DNA of 64,000 bases from Biscogniauxia marginata. Its lineage: Eukaryota; Ascomycota; Sordariomycetes; Xylariales; Xylariaceae. The translations under genes and the position numbers were made by a program. This document shows, piece by piece, positions 23,489 through 33,570 of this stretch (positions within the stretch are counted from its first letter, which is position 1; each line of letters begins with the position of its first letter). Where the stretch lies: NCBI GenBank assembly GCA_022695795.1, contig MU404157.1, positions 86,541-150,540 of the forward strand, read 5' to 3'. The notes under the pieces are model-generated. The model searched no databases. It saw only the letters and a list, made by a program, of their open reading frames with translations, and was not told where the DNA came from.

Positions 23489-26400
23489 ATGGCTTACGTG
23501 GTAGATCCCGCGATCAATGATAATGGGGAGGGATTGCACTTGCCTAAAGCTGCCGACGGATCCCTTCTCGCGATCAAGGGACTCGAGAAGGACTTTAGAG
23601 CCAGGAGGGCTCAATTCAAAAAGTTCTTAGAGGAACATAAAGAATTGGAAAAGAGCAGTGTTCTAGTATCCCCTAGAGTCTTCAGAAAATTATATGACGG
23701 CTATTACGCTCCGGTGAAGGATATCTGTATCCATATCTCGCAAGCCCTGCAGGATGCTTGGCAGGAGATAGCAGTCATTCCAACTGAGGAGAAGACCCGC
23801 CTAAACTTCCTAAAAGTTGTCTCTTCAGAAGGTCAGGTGGTCGGCGCCGACTACGAGAAGCTTCTTCGGAGAATCAATCAGACGTTGCAAGTCTCTACGC
23901 TTCGTGTCGACTGGTACAAACACCAGAGCCAGGCCCACCATCTAACGTGGCTCGAGGGAAGACGTATGCAGCTCAACAGTCAGCTCAGTGGCAAAGGAAT
24001 TCACGGCCTCGGGGCAAACCTTCGGTCCGCGTCCAAGTATCTATCGAAGGCAATCAAGATCATTAACAAGGGTTCTTCGTCTTATGTGGGTATTATTTCA
24101 TATGTTGTTTCACAATAACATAAATGTCGATTGTTTGCTGATTTTGTTTTACAGATCTCGAAGCCGGGAGCTGGAAGTCACAGCGGATTATCCAATTCAC
24201 CAGTAACATCCCCATTCGACTTGACTAAGGGCCTGCTACCTACACCAACCACAGATAGTATGCCGCCTACCCCCAAGTCTTTCTTGTTCGGTGGTATTAA
24301 AGACCTATTCGGTAAAGGCGGACAAGATAAAGATAATGACGAGAATGGAAGTAATGGAAGCAAGAGGAGCTCATCGGAGGAATCAGAGGATGAAAAACCA
24401 CCTTCCAAGAAGCCCAAACAAGTCAAAGCAGGGACTTGGTGGGGGAAAGACGAAGAGAGTATCATCGTCAACGAGAGTTTCAACGAGGTGATCCGTTTGT
24501 ATCACCAATATATGTCTCAGGGTCAGTGGCATTATGGGTCTCATAATCACCGCGAGATCCTGGAACGCTTCCTAACCGAGGCGCTCGGGACACTTAACCT
24601 GGGGCAGTATACGGACGCTCTCCTTCAGGTGAAGGATGTCCCGTTTGACGACCCGAACCTGAGGCTTAATCGTGCCCCATCATTTTTGAAACCAGATGCT
24701 GGTCGCTTCGAATATCTGGGCCGGAACGGCCACCCAGGCTTTAATCACTTCAAGAGGGCCTTGGGTGGAGGCCTGACCGCCGCCGAGAAGAAGAAGCCCC
24801 CCAAAAAGAAGTCCTCAAATCTTGCCCCCCCTCTTGCTGGAGGTGCGGAACCTAGCGAGGAAAACACCAACTCAACGGCGCAGCCTGCCAACCAGACTGG
24901 CGGCCAAAAGTCAAAGCAGAAAAAGCCTAAAATCGACGGAGTAACATGGTCTAGACCCAGAAGGCTCTGGAAACAACTGCGCCAAGACGCGTCAATGCCA
25001 GAGTCCCCCTCGTCAATAAGCATCAAAGAAATCGTTCCCCTCATGTGCCCGGACAAAGATCTGAGCAATTCGCCACGGACAGCACTGAGAGAGGAGTTCA
25101 CGAAGATCTTGAAAGAAGGAGACAAGGATTTTCAAAGCTACCGGCATGAAAGCTCATACAATATCCTCCAAAATGCTGATACACAAATTGGTATCAAAAT
25201 CGAGAAGACTAGGAAGAAGCTAGTAAAGTTTATCAAAGATAATATCAAAGAGGAGGTTGAAATTAAGAAGAGGACACCTGAGGAGAGAAAAGAACGGTAT
25301 GGCTCAAGGAAGGGTCAAGATATCAGACCTGGACTCTCCACAGCTTTTGAATTACGAATGCTTCATGTCATCCAACTCCAGGTTAAGGATAAGCTGTATG
25401 CAATGGGTGTGCTTGATAATGCAGAACTATTGCAAGGAGAGGTCAACCACTTAGAAGCCTTGCAGCTTAGTGAAAGCATGTGGCGCGAATATGACGATAT
25501 TAGATGGTTTGAGTGCGGATCGAAGACTAGCAAGGACATAAATAAGACCCGCCGCGACAAAAGAAGGGAGTACATCGCTCGTTGGAAGGCGGAGGCTACC
25601 AAGCTTCAGGGATACGCCGCGAAGCTGAAAGAAGACCCCAATGCCTTGAACAAGCCTCAGCCGCCGCAAGCTCCAGGTCCACCAATCCAGGCCGGTGGAG
25701 CTACTAAACAGAACACAAATTCGAAAGAACAAACTACCGGGACAAATGCGGGCAATCAGCCAAGCAGCCTCTTTCCCGGGCTGTCATTCCCTCCCATTCC
25801 CAAACCTCCGGCAAACCCTTCTTCGAACCCTCCCCCCAACCCTCCTAACAATCCAAACCCACCCCCGGGTGATGATGACGATGATAATGGTAATAATGGT
25901 AAGAAGAGCCCGGGGCCGCCAACCTCCCCTGTCGCTCCTGGAAACCCATCAGGGAACTGGACGGGAGTTATTGACTACCTCCGGACAACCCGCGACGAGT
26001 ACGACAAGGAGCTCGCGCAGGCTATCAGGAACAACAACCTGCTAGACGCAGAGGACCCGGGTAACCACCACATGATCCATGTCAACAATATCGACATCAT
26101 GGCCAAGCAGCAGGTGCTCTGGTCCTTGGATAGCGAGATCGCCAAGCTCCAGGAGAGTCAGGACCCCTACGCCAAAGGCATCATCGACGCCGGTGCTAAG
26201 GTCAAGTGGAATCTCCCGAGCGATGACCACTTCTGGAGGAACACAGTCAAGATACCTGAGAAGAAGGACCTGCCGCTCGGCATCACGTCGCTCGGCCCCG
26301 GCCCCATGCCCGGTGAGCACCCGACACCAGGTATTCCGAACGTCCTCGTCGGCACCCCGGCTGGATTCGGCCACGATCCACCTGAACCTCCCGAGCCTAA

Positions 26401-28875
26401 AGAGGGAGGTGGACCTCCAAATCCCCCAAATCCTCCTAGTAATATTTTCTCTACCCAGAAGAAGCAGCCTCCGAAGGGAAATGACCCCTTTCTGAAACCT
26501 AGTGGCTTCTCTGGGTCTACTAAACCTACTGGGCCTAATGGGCCTACCGGACCTACTGGGCCTACCGGACCTACTGGGCCTACTGGGCCTACTGGACCTG
26601 CTGGACTTGCCGGATCTACTCAAACCACTGGACCTACTCAGACTACTAGTACAACTGGTACCACTCAGACTGCTGGTACAACTGGACCTACTCAAACCAC
26701 TGGACCACCTCTTTCAATTGGTGCCATGATACCCAAAAAGCCACTTCCGCCCTGGAAAGAAGCTTGGGCTGGCTACGGCCATCATTTCTTTGCTTCCTGC
26801 TTGCCGGATGAGGTCTTCAATGACGACTTTTTAACCGACCTATTATATTTCGATTTCCTTAATGAGGGTATTAAAGCGTCAGCCACCCCTAAGAGCCTCT
26901 TCGTCAAACCCGAGCTTTCGGAAGAAGAGTATAAGAAGTACCGGGATGAATTGGTAATACGATACAGAATTTGGATACAAACTGTCACCTACTCTACAGG
27001 GCTGGACAAGGACAAAATCCTAACCTACGATGAACTCCGACCACTGGTTCTTGACGAGTATAAGAAGCGTACAGAGAAGCTGGCCGCCCTGGCTGCCGCA
27101 AATCCTGTTCCTAAGAAAACCAAGAATCCAGGCCCTCCCATTCCCCCCGCTGGGAAGAATATCCCCAGCGAGGTCATGACTACGATCACTTTCCCCGCCT
27201 TCCAGACGTACAACTGGGCCGAGTATACATTCGCCCCGGCGAACGGCCCCGAAATGGGAATAATGGATGAGTTCGTTTGGACGGCCACATGCGCCCACGC
27301 GATTTGGAACACGTTCGCGGCGACCGAAGCGATGGCTAAGGATATAGAGAACGCCAGCTTTGACGAATGGCTCGTAATGGTTAGAAACGAGTTCGAAGCG
27401 GGCAAGGCGAAGTGGCAGGAAGGTACGCCGGGCCAAGACCTGAACACGTCCATCTGGGCCAACCTTCGGATACGATGGATGTTTCTCCAGACGATGACCC
27501 AGGAGCTTAACAAAATGATCAGCCACCAGTTCTTCGAGCCGCTCCCCAACCTACCCGCTGAGCCCCTGTCGTTCAAGCTCCAGCCTTACTACTTTCAGCT
27601 GAAAAACAAAGATTTTGCCACTCAGAAGTTCACAAACCCGTTCGGTTCTGTTATTTCTGAGAAGCCATCTAAGAAGCCAGCCAAATCCCCGGCCAGCGGC
27701 GGAAAGACGCCGAAGTCGGGCTCTACCACCACTGGCAAGGTCCCAAGTATCGAGGTCACACCCGCCACTCCCAACGTCTGGACAGTCCCGGAGCTTGTGA
27801 AAAACTACGATGGATGGAAGAGCCTGGTGCCGCCGAGCGAGATAGACTTTCAAGGCATCCACAACATGTGGGCGAACTCGCTGGAGCTGGCCTTCCGGAG
27901 GATCTACAAGGGGCACGCCGCACCATGGACGAGCAAGCACCGGCAGACTTACTACAAGCTCTGGAAACAAGTAAATACACCTCAGCCCAAGACGGACCAG
28001 GAACGCGCCGAACGCCGAAAGGTTTTCGTCGAGGAGGCCGCCAAGCTCGTCTCACAGAACCTAGGAGGCATCGAGGTACTGCCTCCCGGCTCCCTCGATG
28101 ATGCTCCCGATACCAGCAACGGCGGCTTTGGGTATAGTAAAAAGGGCGGCAACAACAGCCTTCTCCAGCCCGATTCGGCCGCAAAGTCTCCGGGCCCCCC
28201 TAAGTCTCCCGGCCCACCAAAGCCCCCGGGCACATCAAAGGGTCTTCCCAAGTCCACACCTGTCAAGCCCAATACGGAAGCAGATATACCCACCCCGCCG
28301 GCCTCCGACCAGAAGCCGGACCAGGATCTATCCTCGGCGGTAAGCTCGCTCCTCAAGTTCCCGAAGCCGCCGCAGCCGCCCAAGGCACCGAAGCCACCGC
28401 AGCCACCTAAGGTGCCCAAGGACAAGTAAATGAACCCCCCCCCCCCCCCTCCCCTAATCCTCCCCACAAGTCAAAGGTCCCGCTAATACCCAATCCCAGC
28501 ACCACCACCACCACCACCACCTCGAGTAAAGTCAAGAAGCCGAGCAAGATCCCCAAGCCGGTGAAGAAAAAGCCGAGCAGCAAGAGCGGCAGCGGCAGCG
28601 GCAGCACCAAGAAGTCCCCCAAGGGTCCCGGCGGTGGCGGCGGCGGCGGCCCCAAGTCCGGGGCCGGCGCGCCGCCGGTGCCCTCCCTCGATGGCATCGA
28701 GGGGTCGGACGGGTGGCCCGCGCTCGCGAAGCTGCTGAAGGACGCGTGGACCGCCAAGCTCGCGCACGAGGTGCTGCAGCAGAAGCCGACGGACATCCAG
28801 GGCGGAAAACCCGGGTTCCCGGCGCCGCACTGGATCAACGTACCCGGCGAGAGCGAGCCCATCGCGGAGCTGTAA
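23489..28875 (+). CDS. Giant proline-rich protein with collagen-like repeat, unknown function
   Basis: I do not recognise this protein. Exons 23489..24085, 24155..28425 and 28500..28875 give 1,747 aa. The first intron is GTGGGT ... TTACAG (phase 0). The second removes the apparent stop at 28427 and a 15-base C run, using GTAAAT, branch CTAAT and acceptor CCCAG, and joins the frame to a Lys/Ser/Gly-rich C-terminus; without it the protein would stop at 1,623 aa. Residues 1-200 are charged and helical. Globular-looking, Trp-rich blocks follow (about 290-360, 390-600, 1060-1160, 1180-1320, 1400-1470), separated by disordered Pro/Gly/Lys linkers. Residues 992-1018 form a Gly-X-Y run of GPT triplets, then a TQTTG-type Thr/Gln repeat to about 1050. 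There is no signal peptide or membrane segment, so collagen-like secretion is unlikely. The repeated Trp/aromatic modules between flexible linkers suggest a scaffold, by inference only. The 3' exon is strikingly GC-rich. Confidence 0.75.
26531..26616 (+). repeat. Coding tandem repeat, collagen-like Gly-X-Y triplets
   Basis: Nine-base units of the form GGA-CCT-ACT/ACC repeat in register and encode Gly-Pro-Thr. The array is likely to vary in copy number between strains. Confidence 0.9.
28435..28449 (+). repeat. Poly-C tract within predicted intron
   Basis: Fifteen C bases just after the in-frame stop of the long exon. In the proposed model it lies in the last intron of the giant gene. Confidence 0.85.
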
Positions 28876-29391
28876 GACAAGACAGTCGAGTTTCGTAAGT
28901 TGCCAAGGGGAACTGACTAGTCCTTTACTCGCCTTGAAGACAAAGAAAGAAAAAAAAAGATTGTTATAGTAGAAAAAAAACTTTTTTTTTGTGGTTGTTG
29001 ATAGTGATGGGGGGATGATGGATGGGATGGATTGGTAGAGGTGATGAGAAGGGGGGGGGAGGGGGGGGGCAGAAGGAGTGAGATTTGGCTTGGTTAGATC
29101 GATCATACTTACAAGTTGAGATATATATCTATGATGGACACCAAAGCTGGACGAGGGGGTGATAGATGGATTAGAAATTAGGAGGAGGACTTGGGAGGAG
29201 TGGTAGTCGCTCCAACTAGCCCTTTCTTTACCTAACCTACTTAGAAGCAACACATGTAACCTAGTACATTTCCTTTGTTAGAAATTTTATTTATTCTTTA
29301 CCTACTAATTTTTTTTCAATTTCTGTTCTTGACTCTCTAGATAGTAGGTATTTTATCGCTGGGTTGTTGATTAACGTCGTGTCCTCCTTAC

Positions 29392-29426
29392 AATATTCTT
29401 TCTTCTGCCCCAAGCAGAAGAATATT
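29392..29426. repeat. Inverted repeat (hairpin)
   Basis: The right arm GCAGAAGAATATT (29414-29426) is the reverse complement of the left arm AATATTC-TTCTGC, which carries four extra bases; the loop is CCCAA. The uninterrupted inner stem is nine base pairs (TTCTTCTGC with GCAGAAGAA). Its role is unknown. Confidence 0.6.
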
Positions 29427-29772
29427 AACTACCTAAGTCGGCTAAATTATGTACCAGGTAGAGAAAAGGAAAGGGGGAGGGGGGCGGGGGGTTGGAAAGG
29501 AGAAAGAGGACCTTCACCATATTCCCCTGACTTAGCTGTATAGACGCGGTTAAAATAAAAAATGAAGCCCGACGTAAAAAAAGACAATAAAAGTTCCGTA
29601 ATCATGTAATCCCATCATACATGCTACATGCTACATACTATGTGTCTGTTTCTGTCTGATTCGGTGTCTGTGCTGCCTTTGTCTCTGTTGATCCCCTGAC
29701 CCCCCAGTGAACGCCCATCACCAGATGAATGAATTTGAATACCGTACGTACATAAACAAACAATACGTTTCC

Positions 29773-29792
29773 CGTCCGTCCGTCCGTCCGTC
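29773..29792 (+). repeat. (CGTC)n microsatellite
   Basis: Five tandem CGTC-type tetranucleotides followed by two TGTC variants. Confidence 0.85.
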
Positions 29793-29999
29793 TGTCTGCT
29801 TCCTCCCCCACCCCCTTCCCCCCTTTTCCCCCGAAAAAGAACTTAGCATACGCCACACAATACCAACAACCATACTCGATAGGCTTCCTCCCTTTGTGGT
29901 GGATCACTGTGCTCGAGAACCACCCATGACCTTGAAGCTGATAATGCTGGTGCCCATTATACATTTAATGCTCATCTCATATATCCTCTCATTTCAGTT

Positions 30000-31454
30000 C
30001 TACAGGAAGTAATCCGCGACCGGCTTCTTGGCCGGCATGCCCCTCGAGTCCTGCGGCGCCGCCTGGAAGACGCGATATCTCCTGGCGGGCCCGCTCCTGA
30101 GCCCGTTCTCGTTTTCCATCATGACGCCCCTGGCGCCGCCGCCGTTGCTCCGCCCGACGTCGCCGTTGCTGCGCGCGAACATGCCCTCGCCGCCGGCGTC
30201 CTCCGACAGCTCGAGCACGGCGGCCACGTTGCCGCAGCGGTAGCAGTAGTTGGGCGCGGACCAGACGGTGACGATACTCGCGTCGAACATCTCCTTGAAG
30301 CCTTCCATGACGAGTTGGTGTGCGCGCGCGATCAGCGACAGGTCGTTGCGGTGGTTGAAGACTTTGACTATGTCCGCACCGAAGAGAAATCCCGCGCCGC
30401 GCGGCGACAGGCCCCATCCGTCGATCTCGTCCGGATCCGACCAAAGCAGGTCGCACATGGCGCCTTCATGAGGCACCTCCTGTTTGCGGTCCAGCAGGCG
30501 GATCTTATCCACCGTGTCGATGAGCGGTGACAGTCCTCCGTGCACGCATAGAATTGCGCCCGTAGGGTTGCCAACCATTCCTCCGCTCGACCCCGATGCG
30601 CCGGACCCGGGCGGGCCAGTCTTGGCTCCTGTCCCGTTCAGACTCTTCTGCTGCTCGCTGCCCATGCTATTATCGCTGTTCCTCCTCGTAAAGCGACTCA
30701 TAATATCCCCCTCAGCATTGCAAACCTCGATCTCGATATCCTGTTCGATATAGTCCTCATTAGGGGTCGTCTCGTTAGGCGGGGAGAGCGTGTTGGATGC
30801 GCCGAGCACGATGGCGCCTAGAGCAAGGTAGTCGAATATATCGCAACAATATCGCCACACGTTCGCACTACCATACTTACGCAGGCACTCGTCGTAGAAT
30901 CCGTAGACGGTAGTAATCTGGCGTGATTCGTGGTTGCCTCGGATCAGAGTCATGCGGTCGGGGTAGCGGACCTTGAGGCAGAGGAGGAGGAGAAAAGACT
31001 CCAGAGAGTAGAAACCGCGGTCGACGAAGTCGCCTATAACGGAGTATCTTCATTAATAATGGCACACGGAAGACGCGCGTAGATGGGCTTTGCATACCCA
31101 TGAAGAGGTAGTTGGTGTCGGGCGGATCACCTCCAACCCGGAACAGCTCCATCAAGTCGTGGAATTGCCCATGAATGTCACCGCATATCTTCACAGAAGT
31201 TAGAAGCCGGTACAACATCGATGTCTATCTGGCATGTTATAAGGCATACCGTGACGGGGGCAGCAACTGTGACGACGTTCCCCTCCTCGATTAATAGTTC
31301 GCGGGCCTTGTGGCAGACTTCTCTGACCTGGGCCTCGGGTATCGGGCGGCAAGCCCGCAGCTGGGCAATTGCCCTATCCGTACAGCATTAGAGAATTGTC
31401 GGTTATAAGTTAGTGCAGGGGAAGATGGGGACCATACTTATCGAGGTCGCTCAT
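30000..31454 (-). CDS. PPH3: Serine/threonine protein phosphatase PP4-type catalytic subunit
   Basis: Metal-dependent phosphatase of the PP2A/PP4/PP6 class; PP4 acts in DNA-damage recovery and, in yeast, with Psy2/Psy4. Exons 31438..31454, 31250..31373, 31098..31188 and 30000..31033 give 421 aa. The tiny first exon encodes MSDLDK. Catalytic motifs are intact: GDIHG (50-54), GDFVDRG (78-84), RGNHE (109-113), CVHGG (240-244), WSDP, RAHQ and the [11 protein letters not shown] loop. The C-terminus [13 protein letters not shown] is the PP4-type tail with the methylatable Leu. Two insertions make it about 110 residues longer than other PP4 catalytic subunits: a Ser/Gly/Glu-rich one at about 154-236, before CVHGG, and one at about 345-390 before the tail. 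Sequence features ([24 protein letters not shown]) favour PP4 over the Ppg1 or Sit4 branches. Confidence 0.9.
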
Positions 31455-32240
31455 CTTTGCGACGATGAAGTTGGGAGGCTGGGATGGGCAGCCGCCGTTG
31501 TTGAAGAGGGCGTCGCGCCTAGTGGAATTACAAACTCGAAGAAGCGGATATTCTCATAACATATCTCTAGAATGCGTATAAGGAACTACAGTAGCACACT
31601 GGGTGGATGTGGGGATGTTGATAGCTTTCTCTATCAAGAATGTGGGATTGTGTTCAATCGCAGTAGAAGCTTTGTCGCGTGGGATGTGACAAATTTAAGG
31701 ACCCAAAACTATCTTTAGCCCGGGCCGGTGCCAGCCCCTGTCAGTCCCACTTATCCGTACCTTCTCTCCTAGCACCTGCCTAGTCCGAGCTCCTGCGGCT
31801 TAAAAAGATTGAAGGCTGGGCATTGGATTAAGCAGCTGAGTGGGTCTTGGTTCGAACCCGGCAAATCTTCGGCGCAAGTCAACGTCATTTGGGGAAAGCT
31901 GCGAATTGAATTTGAAGCTTTTGTAAGTCCTGCCGAACCACCCACCAACTAGTGTACCAACATCTACAACACCACTAAGGACCGGGAAGGTCGGCGTTAC
32001 TCCCAAGACCTCCGCCATATCCCAAATCGTCATGACCTAGGTACGAGGTCAACTTTGTTATGTACAGTAAATGCCCGTTTCTAGCAAGTCTGCGAAGCCC
32101 CTCAATTGCTAATAAGATATAAAAGATGGTTTCTCCCTAAGCAAAACCGCCATCCGTCCAGTAAATTACCACCACAACCGCCACCCCTACGACGTCCTCT
32201 CCGGCCCGAAACTACCCTACCCAACTCAATTGGACCGATC
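31455..32240. promoter_or_regulatory. Divergent promoter region PPH3 / small membrane protein
   Basis: Sequence between two divergent start codons. Just upstream of the PPH3 start, 31500-31525 looks like 5' leader with a possible splice acceptor (CACTAG) on the minus strand. A GGTTCGAACCC word near 31850 recalls a tRNA T-loop, but no cloverleaf can be built around it. Confidence 0.4.
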
Positions 32241-32693
32241 ATGACACCCCACCTGCACCCGCGATCGCGCATGACCTCCTCGCTCTTCGCGACGACACTC
32301 GCCGCGAGCTTCATCGTGGTCGGGCTCCCGCACATCCTCCCGTGCCCGGCGCCGCGCGTGTCCTACGCAGACTCGAGCTCCGAGGTCGCGCCGGACGGCA
32401 CGCGGCGGCCGCGACGGCGTAGGCCCCGGCCGCAGCAGCAGGCCGCCGAGGTGAAGGATAGCATCGTGCAGTTTGACGGCGCTAGCGAGGACCTCGAGAG
32501 GCTGCCCAATAGTGGCAGCGGCGGCGAGGAGCGCGGGACGATGGCGAGGAGGGAGCGAGAGTGTCCCGTACCGAAGCCGGGCAGGGTTATCGGTGACCTG
32601 ATGGGGTTTGGCAGCAATGATAATGACGGTAAGAAGGCGGCCATTGCGTCGAGGTCGGATGGCGTAGATGGGAAGGGAGGGCCTGGAGGCTAA
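32241..32693 (+). CDS. Small membrane-anchored protein, unknown function
   Basis: A single exon of 150 aa (140 if ATG 32271 is used). One N-terminal hydrophobic segment (SLFATTLAASFIVVGLPHIL, about residues 14-33) is followed by a Cys-Pro motif (PCPAPR), a strongly basic Arg-rich stretch (TRRPRRRRPRP), a Glu-containing region and a conserved-looking ECPVPKPGRVIG block near residue 113. The layout (short N-terminus, one membrane segment, polar tail with paired Cys-Pro motifs) suggests a mitochondrial inner-membrane or ER anchor; this is inference. Codon use is GC-rich compared with its flanks, supporting coding status. No homologous family was recognised by name. Confidence 0.65.
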   Translation: MTPHLHPRSRMTSSLFATTLAASFIVVGLPHILPCPAPRVSYADSSSEVAPDGTRRPRRRRPRPQQQAAEVKDSIVQFDGASEDLERLPNSGSGGEERGTMARRERECPVPKPGRVIGDLMGFGSNDNDGKKAAIASRSDGVDGKGGPGG

Positions 32694-33570
32694 AGAGCTC
32701 CACGTTCGTGCTCAATAGCCCTTGAGAGGATTGACCAAGTAGCGCCGGCCAATCTGGACCATACGAACAGTATATACTGCCACATGAATCAGCCATGTAC
32801 ATGATCCAATAAATCCCTTCTCCGATGCCGGCTGGAGAACGGCACACTATTTGCTCGTATAATATACAGGCACTTATTGTATGAACTAGAGGGGGTGGCA
32901 CAAAGCCACCAATGCGCAGATCACGACTGCAACTGCTGGAATTAGTTATAGCGCAACACTTTCTGATAGGTTAGTGTCAGTCTAGTTCCGCTGGCACGCT
33001 TGGAGTTCTGCCTACGAGGCCAAAAAATAGCATTAGGTGAAAATGTATCAAGTCACCAAGATCAGGGACATTACAAACTGATTATTCCGGAATACAATCA
33101 ACTTTTATTCCTGTGCCACTAGCAATGATGGCACACTTAGTGACTCCTCTAACTCCCATTCGCTGGCCACATCCTTCTTGGCTGATCGGAAGCCTCAGAG
33201 ACCAGGCCTCCCCATCATCATAAGATACTTCCGGCCCCATATGCAACTAGCCTTTGCGTTCGGCACCAGCCCATTCGCCTAGATTGCCGCAGCTATAATC
33301 ACTTTATGTATCCGTCACCTCCTTTTTTTTATAATTATTAGAGTTCGTCTTGGGCCAAGCCAAAGATTGTTGCCTCGGCCATTGGCTCTTGCGTCCGAAG
33401 AACGAAAAAAGATATAACCGATCAAAGAAAACTCGTAACTTGGGGTAATATTACAGGTATAACAGCATAACTGGCTAAATCGCCAATTCATCAAGTCGAC
33501 AAAGGCATCCATTACTCTGCGGCAGAGGTATATCATTGGAAGCGAAAGAGAAAACATCAAGTCGCAAGAC
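32694..33570. other. Intergenic between converging genes
   Basis: No gene seen. It contains the 3' flanks of the small membrane protein (+) and AREB (-), and a T-run near 33322-33330. Confidence 0.5.

Larger units (their letters stand above)
28876..29999. other. Intergenic between converging genes
   Basis: No gene. It holds a poly-A/poly-T stretch near 28945-28990, G-rich runs near 29050-29070 and 29470-29495, an imperfect inverted repeat at 29392-29426 and a (CGTC)n microsatellite at 29773-29792. It serves as the 3' flank of both the giant gene and the PP4 gene. Confidence 0.5.

Noticed and set aside
26531..26616. CRISPR-like or satellite array
   Set aside because: The repeat is a nine-base coding unit in a eukaryotic gene without spacers.
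26042..26695. 217-codon Ser/Arg-rich frame antisense to the giant gene
   Set aside because: Produced by reading the GPT repeat on the opposite strand.
30000..31454. Assignment as Ppg1 or Sit4/PP6
   Set aside because: The C-terminal [11 protein letters not shown] and internal [20 protein letters not shown] blocks match the PP4/Pph3 branch.
31840..31865. GGTTCGAACCC word resembling a tRNA T-arm
   Set aside because: No matching acceptor, D or anticodon stems could be formed around it.
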